23,494 nt of DNA from CAZCYE01 sp964502775 (GCA_964502775.1 CAZCYE010000017.1:1-23494); one strand, 5' to 3'. Counted from the first letter of the stretch, positions 7,758-16,443 are shown. Program-made: numbers and translations. Notes: a model not told the origin generated them from the letters alone.

Positions 7758-8662
7758 GGCGCCACCGCGCCCTCGAGCCCGTCAGTGCTCGGGCCCTCGA
7801 TCATGGTTCCGATCCCCTCACGGGTGAAGAACTCGAGCAGCAAGGCGTGCGGAATGCGGCCGTCGAGCACGTGCGCGCGCTGCACGCCGCCGTTGATCGC
7901 GTCGATGCACGAGCGGACCTTGGGGATCATGCCCTCGCCGATCACACCGCTCGTCAGGAGCGCCTCCAGGCCGGCCACGTCGGTGCGCGACACCAGCGAG
8001 GACTCGTCGGCGGGGTCGGCCAGGACCCCGCTCACGTCGGTGAGGTACACGAGCTTGGCCGCGCCCAGCGCCTGGGCGATCGCCGCGGCCACAGTGTCCG
8101 CGTTCACGTTGTAGGCCTGACCGTGGACGTCAACCCCCACGGTCGCGATGATGGGGACGAGGTCCTCGCGGATGATCCGCTCGAGGATCGTCGGGTCGAT
8201 CCGCTCGACGTCGCCCACGTAGCCGAGCCGCGGGTCGCGGGGCACGACCGTGATGAGGCCCGCGTCCTCGCCCGAGAGGCCCACCGCGTACGAGCCGTGG
8301 CGGTTCACCGAGCTCACCACCTCGCGGTTGACCTTGCCGACGAGGGCCATCCGCACGATGTCGACGGTCTCGGCATCGGTGACGCGCAGACCGTCGACGA
8401 ACTCCGGCTCCTTGCCGAGTCGGCGCATGAGATCACTGATCTGCGGTCCCCCACCGTGCACCACCACGGGGTTCATCCCCACGAGGCGCATGAGCACCAC
8501 ATCCTGGGCGAACAGGGCGGCCATGGCCTCGTCCTCCATGGCGTGACCGCCGTACTTGATCACGATCGTGCGCCCGGAGAACTCGCGGATGTAGGGCAGC
8601 GCCTCCGCGAGGACGGCCGCCTTGCCGTGCGCGTCGAGACCGGGGCCCGCGTCGATGCTCAC
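7754..8662 (-). CDS. argB: Acetylglutamate kinase
   Basis: Phosphorylates N-acetylglutamate, usually the arginine-feedback-controlled step. The same frame stays open far upstream to 9193 inside argJ, but the gene starts at GTG 8662, whose first four bases overlap the argJ stop (GTGA). That gives 302 residues beginning MSIDAGPGLDAHGK, a normal family start. The amino-acid kinase motifs are present: KYGGHAM from residue 36 and the glycine-rich VVHGGGPQISDLM from 67. An N-terminal helix before the kinase core, as seen here, is the feature that makes arginine-inhibitable hexamers in other species. Inhibition here is an inference. Confidence 0.96.
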   Translation of the reverse strand: MSIDAGPGLDAHGKAAVLAEALPYIREFSGRTIVIKYGGHAMEDEAMAALFAQDVVLMRLVGMNPVVVHGGGPQISDLMRRLGKEPEFVDGLRVTDAETVDIVRMALVGKVNREVVSSVNRHGSYAVGLSGEDAGLITVVPRDPRLGYVGDVERIDPTILERIIREDLVPIIATVGVDVHGQAYNVNADTVAAAIAQALGAAKLVYLTDVSGVLADPADESSLVSRTDVAGLEALLTSGVIGEGMIPKVRSCIDAINGGVQRAHVLDGRIPHALLLEFFTREGIGTMIEGPSTDGLEGAVAP

Positions 8663-9873
8663 GACGTACCCATGTTCTCGTCGACGTAGGCGGGCGTGAG
8701 ATCGGTGAAGAGCATCTCGGCACTCTCTGTGCCCGCGTGGAGGTCGCACACGATCTCGATGTCGCGGCCCTTCATGGTGGCGGCGAGGGTCACCGTGTCG
8801 TGCGCCGCGGCCACTCCCTCGCGACAGACCACCACCCCGTTGTACGCGATGTCGACCTGCTCGGGATCGAAGGTCGCCCCGCTGGCCCCCAGCTCGGACA
8901 GCACACGACCCCAGTACGGGTCCGACCCGTAGAGCGAGCACTGCACGAGCTGGCTCCCGGCCACCTGACGGGCGGCACGGCGGGCGTCCTCGCCCGAGCC
9001 CGCGCCGTGGACCACGAGCCGAGCCAGCTTGGTGGCACCCTCGGCGTCGGCCGCCATCTGGTGGGCGAGCGAGGAACAAGCGGCACGCAGCCCCGCGCCG
9101 AGCGCGGCGGCAGCCTCGCCCGGGCCGGTGATCGGCGGGTTGCCGGCGGCACCGTTGGCGAGCACGATCACGGTGTCGTTGGTGCTGCGGCATGCGTCCA
9201 CGCAGAGCGCGTTGAAGCTGGCGTCGACCGCCTCCGCCAGCAGCGTGTGAAGCATCGCCGGCTCGACGGCGGCGTCGGTGGTGAGCACGGCGAGCATGGT
9301 CGCCATCGCCGGGGCAAGCATCGCCGCTCCCTTGGCCATCCCGCCGATGCGCACCGTCGTACCCGCGATCTCGACCTTCTCCAGCACCTCCTTGCGTACC
9401 GTGTCGGTGGTGAGGATGGCGTCGGCCGCGGCCTGCGCGGCTCCGACTTCGGAACCGAGGCGCGTGGCCAAGTCGGGGATGCCGTGCTCGATCGCCGACC
9501 AGGCGCCGCCGGGCTCACGCCCAAACGGGATGCCGATGAGCCCGGTGGAGCACACCAGCACGTCCCCGGTGACCGCCCCCAGTGCGCGGGCCGCGAGCTC
9601 GCACATCTGGTGCGCGTCGTTGAGGCCCGCGGCGCCGGTGGCGGCGTTGGCGTTCCCCGAGCTGAGCACCACGGCCGCGGCTCGCCCATCGCCGAGGTGG
9701 CGGCGACTCACCTGCACCGGCGCGGCGGCCACCAGGTTCGTAGTGAACACACCCGCGGCCGTCACCGCCTGACGGTCGGCGGTCGCCACGAGCGCGAGAT
9801 CGGGCGCGCCCGATGCCTTGATGCCGCACGCCATCCCTGCGGCCTCGAAGCCGGCTACCGCGGTCACGCTCAT
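8659..9873 (-). CDS. argJ: Bifunctional glutamate N-acetyltransferase / ornithine acetyltransferase
   Basis: Moves the acetyl group from N-acetylornithine to glutamate, which closes the cyclic arginine pathway; many members also use acetyl-CoA. The 404-residue precursor is expected to cleave itself before Thr192 in the segment KGAAMLAPAMATML (181-194), leaving Thr192 as the nucleophile of the beta subunit. The STGLIG segment (109-114) supplies the oxyanion hole. ATG 9873 follows AAGGTGAT at good spacing and lies 10 nt past the argC stop. The usual Ser/Gly of the KGSGMI-type motif reads Ala-Ala here, a mild variation. Whether it is mono- or bifunctional cannot be decided from sequence. Confidence 0.96.
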   Translation of the reverse strand: MSVTAVAGFEAAGMACGIKASGAPDLALVATADRQAVTAAGVFTTNLVAAAPVQVSRRHLGDGRAAAVVLSSGNANAATGAAGLNDAHQMCELAARALGAVTGDVLVCSTGLIGIPFGREPGGAWSAIEHGIPDLATRLGSEVGAAQAAADAILTTDTVRKEVLEKVEIAGTTVRIGGMAKGAAMLAPAMATMLAVLTTDAAVEPAMLHTLLAEAVDASFNALCVDACRSTNDTVIVLANGAAGNPPITGPGEAAAALGAGLRAACSSLAHQMAADAEGATKLARLVVHGAGSGEDARRAARQVAGSQLVQCSLYGSDPYWGRVLSELGASGATFDPEQVDIAYNGVVVCREGVAAAHDTVTLAATMKGRDIEIVCDLHAGTESAEMLFTDLTPAYVDENMGTS

Positions 9874-9883
9874 GGCATCACCT

Positions 9884-10951
9884 TCATGGCACCAGACCCA
9901 GGGCTGAGAGCCCGGTGGTTTCGGGGAAACCGAGCACGAGGTTGGCGGCCTGGATCGCCTGACCCGCGGCGCCCTTCACCAGGTTGTCGAGCGCGGCGAG
10001 GGCGAGCACGGTGCCGGTGCGCTCGTCGAAGCGCACGGTCACATGGCACGCATTGGAGCCGAGCGTGGCCTTGGTGGCCGGTGGCTCGCTCCCGACCACC
10101 ACGAACGGCTCGTCCGCGTAGTAGTCGTGGTAGCGCTCGAGCAGCTTCGCTGTGCTCAGCCCGTCGACCGCGGGACGCGCGTAACAGGTGGCGAGGATGC
10201 CCCGGGTCATCGGCACGAGATGGGGTGTGAACAGCACCTGCACCGGCTCACCGGCCACATGTTCCAGCGCGAACTCCATCTCGCCGGTGTGGCGGTGCTC
10301 GAGCAGTCCGTAGGCCACCGCGTTCTCGTTGGCCTCCGCGTACAGGCTGGGCTCGCTCAGGCCGCGACCGCGCCCGGAGATCCCGGAGAGCGCGTCCACC
10401 ACCACGTTGGGTTCCACGAGCCCAGCGGCGAATGCCGGCGCGAGCGCGAGCGCAGCTGTCGTCGGGTAGCAGCCGGGCGCCGCCACGTGCGCGTGGCCGG
10501 GGATCTCGGCGCGGTACAGCTCCGGCAGTCCGAACCCGAACTCGCCGATCAACCCCGGTGCCTTGTGCGCCTCCCCATACCAGCGGGCGTAGCGGTCAGC
10601 CGGGAGTCGGAAGTCGGCGCCCAGGTCCACCACGTGCCCCACGCGCTCGATCAGCGACGGAACGAGCCGCTGCGACTCGCCGTGGGGCAGCGCGAGGACC
10701 ACCAGGTCGAGCCCGGCCAGGCGGTCCAGTCCCCCGTCCTCGCCACTCACGTCCTCGAGTACTAACTCCGGGTACGCGGGCCCGAGCGACGGGTACAGGT
10801 CCGCCACCGCGGCGCCGGCGTGCGACCGCGCCCCGGCCACCACCACCTGGATCTCGGGATGCCCCGCCAGCAGCCGCAGGATCTCAGCCCCGCCGTACCC
10901 GGCGGCGCCCACAACCCCAGCCTGCGCTATCCCAGGAGCGTCATTAACCAC
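9884..10951 (-). CDS. argC: N-acetyl-gamma-glutamyl-phosphate reductase
   Basis: NADPH-dependent reduction of N-acetylglutamyl phosphate to the semialdehyde; first gene of the arginine operon. The 355-residue product has the dinucleotide-binding GAAGYGG (15-21) and the catalytic Cys161 in APGCYPTT. The only sensible start is GTG 10951: no in-frame ATG lies nearby and no Shine-Dalgarno precedes it. A -10-like TATAGT ends 7 nt before the GTG, so the transcript may begin at the start codon itself (leaderless), as is frequent in actinobacteria. It lies 57 nt beyond the end of the secreted-protein gene at 11009. Confidence 0.95.
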   Translation of the reverse strand: MVNDAPGIAQAGVVGAAGYGGAEILRLLAGHPEIQVVVAGARSHAGAAVADLYPSLGPAYPELVLEDVSGEDGGLDRLAGLDLVVLALPHGESQRLVPSLIERVGHVVDLGADFRLPADRYARWYGEAHKAPGLIGEFGFGLPELYRAEIPGHAHVAAPGCYPTTAALALAPAFAAGLVEPNVVVDALSGISGRGRGLSEPSLYAEANENAVAYGLLEHRHTGEMEFALEHVAGEPVQVLFTPHLVPMTRGILATCYARPAVDGLSTAKLLERYHDYYADEPFVVVGSEPPATKATLGSNACHVTVRFDERTGTVLALAALDNLVKGAAGQAIQAANLVLGFPETTGLSALGLVP

Positions 10952-10953
10952 GC

Positions 10954-10976
10954 TGCATACTATACACGAGTACGCA
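10954..10976 (-). promoter_or_regulatory. argC promoter with ArgR-box-like dyad
   Basis: On the minus strand TGTATAGTATGCA (10966-10954) is a near-palindrome (TGTAT/ATGCA around AGT) resembling the ArgR box TGNATWWWWATNCA with one centre base fewer. A wider dyad TGCATAC/GTACGCA spans 10954-10976, and GTATGC occurs twice 19 nt apart. TATAGT (10964-10959) inside it is a good -10; the -35 region (about 10987-10982, GTCGGC) is poor. Repressor binding here would cover the -10 and the start codon. Operator identity is inferred from position and resemblance. Confidence 0.5.
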
Positions 10977-11008
10977 TACCAGCCGACCCCGGCCCCGGGC
11001 GTGGTACG

Positions 11009-11755
11009 TCAGCTAATGCTTCCTGACTGGGCTCCAAACCAGGCGATCACGATCGTCTTGTCCTCGACGACCCGCTTGGCCGACCCAGGCTCCTCGTCGA
11101 CGTATCGAGCTGCACGGGTCGTCCAGGCCGGGCTGCTTCGATCCATCGTGCCGAGGAGCACCAAGCGCTGTTTATCAGGCCTGCAGTAGTAGTAAATGGG
11201 GTCGTCGTCCACCCACCCCCGCGCACCGCCAGCGAAGAACAGGCAGCGGTCCCCGTTCTCGAGTTCGACGCCCCAGGGAGTGCCGGTCTCTGAGTTCACA
11301 TCAGGCTCTACCAACGACGGGGGCGTTACCTCCAACGAAGTAAACAGTCGGACGACGCGACGCTTCCACGGAGCTGTCATACAGATGACAGACGGCCTCG
11401 ATCCCCCTTTCTCAGACCAGCACGGGTCCCAGGTCACCAGGCCACGGGCACAGCTCAGCGCCCCATCTACAAGCTTCGAAGCCACGCCCATGGGGTCGCC
11501 GCAACTGGCATGCTGCTTGCTCTTCGTCACACGAAAGCCATCCTTCAAGCGGCCCTCGTCGTCGACGGGACGCACGTAGACCAGCGACGTCGCGACAACC
11601 GAATCTGAGGAATCACCTAGATCGCTGTCACTCCCGCCTACAGGAGCCGCGCCAGCCGCCACGCTGACACCCAGCAGCAAGGTACAAACGGTCAGCAAAA
11701 CCCTGACAAGGCCCAGGCGACCACACTGCTGTTCCGGCAACGGTTGCTGGCCCAT
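11009..11755 (-). CDS. Secreted or membrane-anchored Cys-rich protein, unknown function (paralogue A)
   Basis: I do not recognise the family. The 248-residue product has a hydrophobic segment at about 15-36, best read as a signal peptide or N-terminal anchor, then an acidic Ser/Asp linker and a globular domain from about 58. Landmarks are YVRPVDDEG (60-68), DPCW (110-113), VICM..PW (123-130), PWGVEL and RCL (160-172), YYC (189-191), DRSSPAW (205-211), RAARY (214-218) and IAWF (237-240). Six cysteines (85, 102, 112, 125, 171, 191) match those of the protein at 22577-23329, which suggests disulfides outside the cell. It starts 19 nt past the pheT stop, with GGAG just before the ATG. It ends with eight extra residues absent from the paralogue. 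By eye, codons are less GC-biased than in the neighbours. Confidence 0.8.
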   Translation of the reverse strand: MGQQPLPEQQCGRLGLVRVLLTVCTLLLGVSVAAGAAPVGGSDSDLGDSSDSVVATSLVYVRPVDDEGRLKDGFRVTKSKQHASCGDPMGVASKLVDGALSCARGLVTWDPCWSEKGGSRPSVICMTAPWKRRVVRLFTSLEVTPPSLVEPDVNSETGTPWGVELENGDRCLFFAGGARGWVDDDPIYYYCRPDKQRLVLLGTMDRSSPAWTTRAARYVDEEPGSAKRVVEDKTIVIAWFGAQSGSIS

Positions 11756-11774
11756 CTACTCCATCCCGGATTAC

Positions 11775-14150
11775 CTACTCGCGTAGGCGGCCGTTGTGCT
11801 CGCGGGCAACGGCTCCGATCATCTGGGCGCGAAGGCCTGCCACTTCGTCGTCGGTGAGGGTGCGGTCCGGAGCGCGGAAGCGGACGGTCACCGCCACACT
11901 GCGCAGTCCCTCGCCGAGTGATCCCCCGCGGAACTCGTCGAAGGGGTACGCCTCCTCCACCAGGCCGCCACCGGCCTCCCGGATCGTGCGTACCAGCGCT
12001 GCCGCGGACACGTCGTCTGACACCACGAAGGCGAGATCGATGGTCGACGGCGGGAACGGCGACGGGGCCACGAACTGTGCGTCGCGTCGCGGAACTCGCT
12101 CCGCCTCGTCCAGGTCGATCTCGAAGGCAACGACCGCGCCGGACAGGACATCGCCACGAGCTTCGGTATCGACCTCCCCCACCACGCCCAACACCGCATC
12201 ACCGGCGTGGACGAGCGCGGCCTGTCCGCTCCGATACCCGGCCAGGGCGGCCGGCACCAGCTCGAGGCCCTCGATGCCGAGCGCGCCAGCGACGATGTGA
12301 GCGAGATCCGTGACGTCGTACGCGTCCACGGGTCGATCCGGTTCGACCGGTTGACGCCGAACGCCGCCGGCCAGTACCCCGGCCACGTGGGCACGCTCAG
12401 TTGGGAGGAGCCCGTCCGCTTCGGCGGGGCTGAACACCGTGCCGATCTCGAACAGAGCGACGTTTGCCCGGCCGCGGGTGACATTCGTGCGGGCCACCTC
12501 GAGGAGGCCGGGCACGAGCAGCGTGCGCAACACCGACTCCTCGTGTCGCAGCGGGTTGGCTACCTCCACGAACGACGCCTGACCGAAGCGGGCCAGCGAC
12601 TCGGGCGCGACCAAGGAGATCGTCTGGCACTCCGACAGCCCGGCTCCCATCAACGCGTCGGCGACGGCGCGCCGCGTGCGCTGGGCGGGGGTGAGCAGAC
12701 CGACCTGGTCGCGGGGCCGGGCCACGGAGCGCCCGATCGAGTCGAAGCCCACCCGGCGGGCCACCTCTTCCACGATGTCGACCTCACGCTCGAGGTCGGG
12801 TCGGAAGGTCGGGGCGGTGGCCGTGAGATCGTCCCCCTTGCTCTGCACCTCGATGCCGAGCGGCACCAACGCGTCAAGCACCTCCGCGTCAGAGAGTGCG
12901 GTCCCCAGCACGGCGTTCACCTTGGCCGTCCGAACCCGGATGGGCCGAGGCAGGATCGGCTCGGGGTACACGTCGGTGCCCTCGCCGGCCACCGCCGCGC
13001 CCGCCACCTCACCGAGCAGCTCCATGGCCCGGGTCGCGGCCGCACGCACCCCGTTGGGGTCGATGCCGCGCTCGAAGCGGGCGCTCGACTCCGAGCGCAG
13101 CTTCAGGCGCTTGGAGCTGCGGGCGATGCCCATGCGCTCGAAGTAGGCGGCCTCCAACAGGATCTCAGCAGTGGTCGGTGACACCTCGGCGGTGCTGCCG
13201 CCCATGATCCCCGCCAGCGCCTGCGGCACGCGATCGGCGTCGCAGATGAGCAGGTCGGTCGGCTCCAGGACGCGCTCCACCCGGTCGAGGGTGGTGATGC
13301 GCTCGTCGGCGGTGGCGTGCCGCACGACGATGCCGGGGCTGGCCAGACCCGCGAGGTCGAACGCGTGGAGCGGCTGGTTGCGCTCCAGGAGCACGTAGTT
13401 GGTTACGTCGACCACGTTGCTGATGGGTCGCATCCCCGCCTTCACGAGCCGCTGGCGCATCCAGGCCGGCGACTCCCCCATCTGAACCTGTGCCACCCAG
13501 CCCAGGTAGCGGGGACAGGCGTCCGGAGCCTCCACTTCAATAGAGATCTCACGATCCGGCGCGCCCGGGGCCACCTGCGGCTCGGGCGCCTCGAGCGGCA
13601 GGCCAAAGTGCGCGGCGAGCTCGCGGGCGACGCCCACGATGCACATCGCGTCGGGCCGGTTGGGGGTGATGGCGAGGTCGAAGATCACGTCGTGCAGGTC
13701 CAGCACGTCGCGCACGTCAGCGCCTACCTCGGCGGTGGCCTCGAGCCCCAGGATGCCGGCGTGGTCGTCACCGAGGGCGAGCTCGGCCGCCGAGCACAGC
13801 ATCCCCTCGGAGGTCACGCCGCGGATCTTGCGGCGCTCGAGGACGAACCCGCCCGGCAGGCGCGCCCCCACCGGTGCGAACGGCACCAGCATGCCCGGCG
13901 CGATGTTGGTGGCCCCGCACACCACGCGAGTCGTCCCGCCGCCGAACTCCACGTCGGCGAGCTGGAGCCGATCGGCGTTCGGGTGAGGCACGACGTCGAC
14001 GATGCGAGCGACGCGCACGCCCTCGATCTCGGCACCGGGCTCGTCGACGGCCTCCACCTCGAGACCGAGCTGGTTGAGCGCAGCGACCAGGTCAGGCGTG
14101 GACGCCGTCACGGGAACAAAGTCCCGGATCCAGGAGAGGGGTACGCGCAT
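11775..14150 (-). CDS. pheT: Phenylalanyl-tRNA synthetase beta subunit
   Basis: Beta chain of the alpha2-beta2 enzyme that charges tRNA-Phe; it supplies tRNA binding and editing. The 791-residue product begins MRVPLSWIRDFV at ATG 14150, sharing one base with the pheS stop (TGATG). The frame stays open further upstream into pheS, but that part is not coding. A tRNA-binding OB-fold spans roughly 42-140 (GVRVARIVDVVPHPNADRL), the B3/B4 editing module and B5 lie in the middle, and the anticodon-binding FDX-ACB domain occupies about the last 95 residues (SPFPPSTIDLAFVV to the C-terminus). Standard length, no defect seen. Confidence 0.97.
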   Translation of the reverse strand: MRVPLSWIRDFVPVTASTPDLVAALNQLGLEVEAVDEPGAEIEGVRVARIVDVVPHPNADRLQLADVEFGGGTTRVVCGATNIAPGMLVPFAPVGARLPGGFVLERRKIRGVTSEGMLCSAAELALGDDHAGILGLEATAEVGADVRDVLDLHDVIFDLAITPNRPDAMCIVGVARELAAHFGLPLEAPEPQVAPGAPDREISIEVEAPDACPRYLGWVAQVQMGESPAWMRQRLVKAGMRPISNVVDVTNYVLLERNQPLHAFDLAGLASPGIVVRHATADERITTLDRVERVLEPTDLLICDADRVPQALAGIMGGSTAEVSPTTAEILLEAAYFERMGIARSSKRLKLRSESSARFERGIDPNGVRAAATRAMELLGEVAGAAVAGEGTDVYPEPILPRPIRVRTAKVNAVLGTALSDAEVLDALVPLGIEVQSKGDDLTATAPTFRPDLEREVDIVEEVARRVGFDSIGRSVARPRDQVGLLTPAQRTRRAVADALMGAGLSECQTISLVAPESLARFGQASFVEVANPLRHEESVLRTLLVPGLLEVARTNVTRGRANVALFEIGTVFSPAEADGLLPTERAHVAGVLAGGVRRQPVEPDRPVDAYDVTDLAHIVAGALGIEGLELVPAALAGYRSGQAALVHAGDAVLGVVGEVDTEARGDVLSGAVVAFEIDLDEAERVPRRDAQFVAPSPFPPSTIDLAFVVSDDVSAAALVRTIREAGGGLVEEAYPFDEFRGGSLGEGLRSVAVTVRFRAPDRTLTDDEVAGLRAQMIGAVAREHNGRLRE

Positions 14151-15196
14151 CAGTACTGCTCGAGGAAGCGGCAGTCGTTCTCGAAGAACGTCTTGATCTC
14201 GTCGATGCCGTGGCGGATCATCGCGATTCGCTCGAGGCCAAAGCCGAAGGCGAAGCCCTGCCACTCCTCCGGGTCGATGCCCACGGCATCGAACACGGCC
14301 GGGTCCACCATCCCGCAGCCGCCGAGCTCGATCCAGCCACTGTGCGAGCAGACGCGACAGCCGCTCCCCGCACAGAACACGCACGACACGGCCAGCTCGG
14401 CCGACGGCTCGGTGTAGGGGAAGAAGTCGGAGCGGAAGCGGGTACGCACCGACTCGTCGTCGAAGAGGCGGCGCACGAAGGTCTCGATGGTGCCGAACAG
14501 GTCGGCCATGGTGAGCCCACGGTCGACCGCGAGGCACTCCATCTGGTGGAACAGCGGCGAGTTACGCGGCCCGAGCGTCTCGTTGCGGTAGACCCGCCCC
14601 GGCGCCACCACGTAGATGGGCGGCGCCTGGGTCTCCATGGTGCGGATCTGCACCGGCGAGGTGTGCGTGCGCAGCATCACCTGCTCGGGCTCCCCCAGGT
14701 TCACGTACAGGGTGTCCTGCATGGAGCGCGCCGGGTGTGCGGGCGGAATGTTGAGGGCCTCAAAGTTGTGCCAGTCGTCCTCCACCTCGGGGCCCTCGGC
14801 CACCTGGTAGCCGAGGCCGAGAAAGATGTCCTCGAGCTCGCGTTGCACCTGGGTCACGAGATGGAGATGGCCCCGGGCCCGCCCGTGCCCGCCGATGGTG
14901 AGGTCGAACCGATCGTCGGGTGAACCGTCGGCCGTCTCGGCGTCGAGGACGGCCCGGCGCGCGGCCACCAGTGCGTCGACGGCATCGCGGTAGGCGCCAA
15001 CGGCCTGGCCGGCCGCGGGCCGCTCCGCAGCGTCCAGATCCTTGATGGCCTCGTTCACCGATCGCAGCACCGATCGGCGGCCCAGGAACGTGCGCTCCAC
15101 TTCGGTCAACGCGTCCAGCGACGCAGCGCTGGCGATCGCGGCCCGGGCCTCCTCGAGCGCGGCGTCGAGATCAGCCCGACGATCGGCGAGGCTCAT
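14150..15196 (-). CDS. pheS: Phenylalanyl-tRNA synthetase alpha subunit
   Basis: Catalytic chain of phenylalanyl-tRNA synthetase, class II. The 348-residue product starts at ATG 15196, overlapping the upstream methyltransferase stop by 4 nt (ATGA). The same frame continues open to 15571, but those residues are not PheS-like. An N-terminal coiled-coil (about 5-85) that grips tRNA precedes the catalytic core. Core landmarks are HPARSMQDT (154-162), FHQMEC (216-221), GGCGMVDPAVF (292-302) and motif 3 FGFGLERIAMIRHGID (317-332). Cysteines 272, 275, 280 and 283 form a CxxC-x4-CxxC cluster common in bacterial PheS, possibly metal-binding. Confidence 0.97.
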   Translation of the reverse strand: MSLADRRADLDAALEEARAAIASAASLDALTEVERTFLGRRSVLRSVNEAIKDLDAAERPAAGQAVGAYRDAVDALVAARRAVLDAETADGSPDDRFDLTIGGHGRARGHLHLVTQVQRELEDIFLGLGYQVAEGPEVEDDWHNFEALNIPPAHPARSMQDTLYVNLGEPEQVMLRTHTSPVQIRTMETQAPPIYVVAPGRVYRNETLGPRNSPLFHQMECLAVDRGLTMADLFGTIETFVRRLFDDESVRTRFRSDFFPYTEPSAELAVSCVFCAGSGCRVCSHSGWIELGGCGMVDPAVFDAVGIDPEEWQGFAFGFGLERIAMIRHGIDEIKTFFENDCRFLEQY

Positions 15197-16023
15197 CGGG
15201 TGCGCCCCGCCGGAGACTCGCGTCGGCGCCGCGCCAGCTCGAAGAGCACGACCGTGGCCGCCATCGCCACGTTGAGCGACTCGGCCTCCCCGGCCATAGG
15301 GATGCTCACCGTGAGGTCGAGCGCGGCCTCCACGTCGGGCGCGAGGCCGTGGGCCTCGTTCCCCACCACCACCGCGATGGGATTGGCGAGGTCGAGGTCG
15401 TCCAGGCTGGCGCCACCCCGCGCCACCGTGCCCACGCAACGCCGCCCCCGGCCCGCCAGCATCGCCAGGGTCGCGCCCGGCTCGTCGAACTCGAAGGTGG
15501 GAACACCGAAGATCGCACCGGCCGAGGACCGCACGGTGCGGGGATGGTGCAGATCCACGGACTGCCCGCACGCCACGACGCCGGCGGCGCCGGTGGCCTC
15601 GGCACTGCGCACCATGGTGCCGAGGTTGCCCGGATCGGCCACCCCGACCGCGACCAGGACCGGGCCGTCCCCGTCGAGCTCGTCCGGGGAGTGCTCGACG
15701 AGCGGCGTCACCGCCAGCACGGGCTGGGGCGTGCGGGTGGAACCCACCTTCTCGAGCACCCCCTCACGCAGCTCGCACACCCGACCCCCGGCCGACCGCA
15801 CTCGTTGTACGAGCTCCACGAAGGCGTTGGCCGCGCCATGACCGAGGTAGAGCGTCTCGACTCGTGCGCCCCGATCGAGTGCCGCGCTCACCACCCGCGG
15901 GCCCTCCAGCGCGAAGGCGCATTCGGTGGCGCGTGCCGTCCGGTCCCGTAGCAGGGCGCGGAGCCGGCGCACCTCCGCGTGACGAGGACCGAGGCGGTCG
16001 AGGGCACCCGACCGCGAGCTCAC
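15193..16023 (-). CDS. SpoU/TrmH-family RNA 2'-O-methyltransferase
   Basis: SAM-dependent ribose methylation of RNA by a SPOUT knot methyltransferase. The 276-residue product has an N-terminal substrate-binding part and all three SPOUT motifs: DPGNLGTMVRSAEATG (130-145), GNEAHGL (221-227) and IPMAGEAESLNVAMA (241-255). Its position between rplT and pheS matches the tsnR-type gene of mycobacteria, so a 23S rRNA target is likely; the nucleotide methylated is not known. GTG 16023 lies 57 nt past the rplT stop without an obvious Shine-Dalgarno. The stop overlaps the pheS start by 4 nt. Confidence 0.93.
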   Translation of the reverse strand: MSSRSGALDRLGPRHAEVRRLRALLRDRTARATECAFALEGPRVVSAALDRGARVETLYLGHGAANAFVELVQRVRSAGGRVCELREGVLEKVGSTRTPQPVLAVTPLVEHSPDELDGDGPVLVAVGVADPGNLGTMVRSAEATGAAGVVACGQSVDLHHPRTVRSSAGAIFGVPTFEFDEPGATLAMLAGRGRRCVGTVARGGASLDDLDLANPIAVVVGNEAHGLAPDVEAALDLTVSIPMAGEAESLNVAMAATVVLFELARRRRESPAGRTR

Positions 16024-16080
16024 GGGGCACCGGAACCGTGCGGGCGGGCCGAGGTCGGGTTCACGACGCGCCCGCGCGCG

Positions 16081-16443
16081 TCAGGCGGCGTCGAGCGCCT
16101 GGCGGGCCGTCGCGACCAGCTCGCCGAAGGCCGCCGCATCGCGCACGGCGAGATCGGCGAGGATCTTGCGATCCACCTCGACCTGGGCGGCCTTCAGCCC
16201 GGCGACGAACTGCGAGTACGAGATGTCGTGGATGCGGCACGCGGCGTTGATCCGGACGATCCACAGCCGCCGGAACTGTCCCTTGCGGGCCCGACGGTCC
16301 CGGTAGGCATACTGGCCCGAGTGCAGCGCCTGCTCGGTGGCCTTGCGCAGGTGGCGGCTCCGCGACCCCGAGTACCCCTCGGCCGCTTGGAGCACACGGC
16401 GGCGGCGCTTCTTGGAGTGAACCGAGCGCTTGACGCGTGGCAT
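16081..16443 (-). CDS. rplT: Large ribosomal subunit protein bL20
   Basis: Binds 23S rRNA early in 50S assembly. The 120-residue product is full length and typical: a very basic N-terminal extension (KKRRRRVLQAAEGYSGSRSR), the YAYRDRRARKGQFRRLWIVRINAA block and the SYSQFVAGLK helix. ATG 16443 lies 45 nt after the rpmI stop. In other bacteria bL20 represses its own operon by binding the infC-rpmI-rplT mRNA. The structured leader upstream of infC could serve that purpose here, which is inference. Confidence 0.98.
   Translation of the reverse strand: MPRVKRSVHSKKRRRRVLQAAEGYSGSRSRHLRKATEQALHSGQYAYRDRRARKGQFRRLWIVRINAACRIHDISYSQFVAGLKAAQVEVDRKILADLAVRDAAAFGELVATARQALDAA

Noticed and set aside
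8663..9193. N-terminal extension of the argB frame upstream of 8662
   Set aside because: It lies wholly inside argJ, its residues are Arg/Gly-rich without similarity to the kinase family, and the GTG at 8662 with the 4-nt overlap gives a normal ArgB.
9029..9250. Mobile elements, CRISPR arrays, tRNAs or phage genes in or between the biosynthetic genes
   Set aside because: No transposase, integrase, direct-repeat array or cloverleaf was recognised anywhere in the window. Short open frames such as this one are shadows of argJ.
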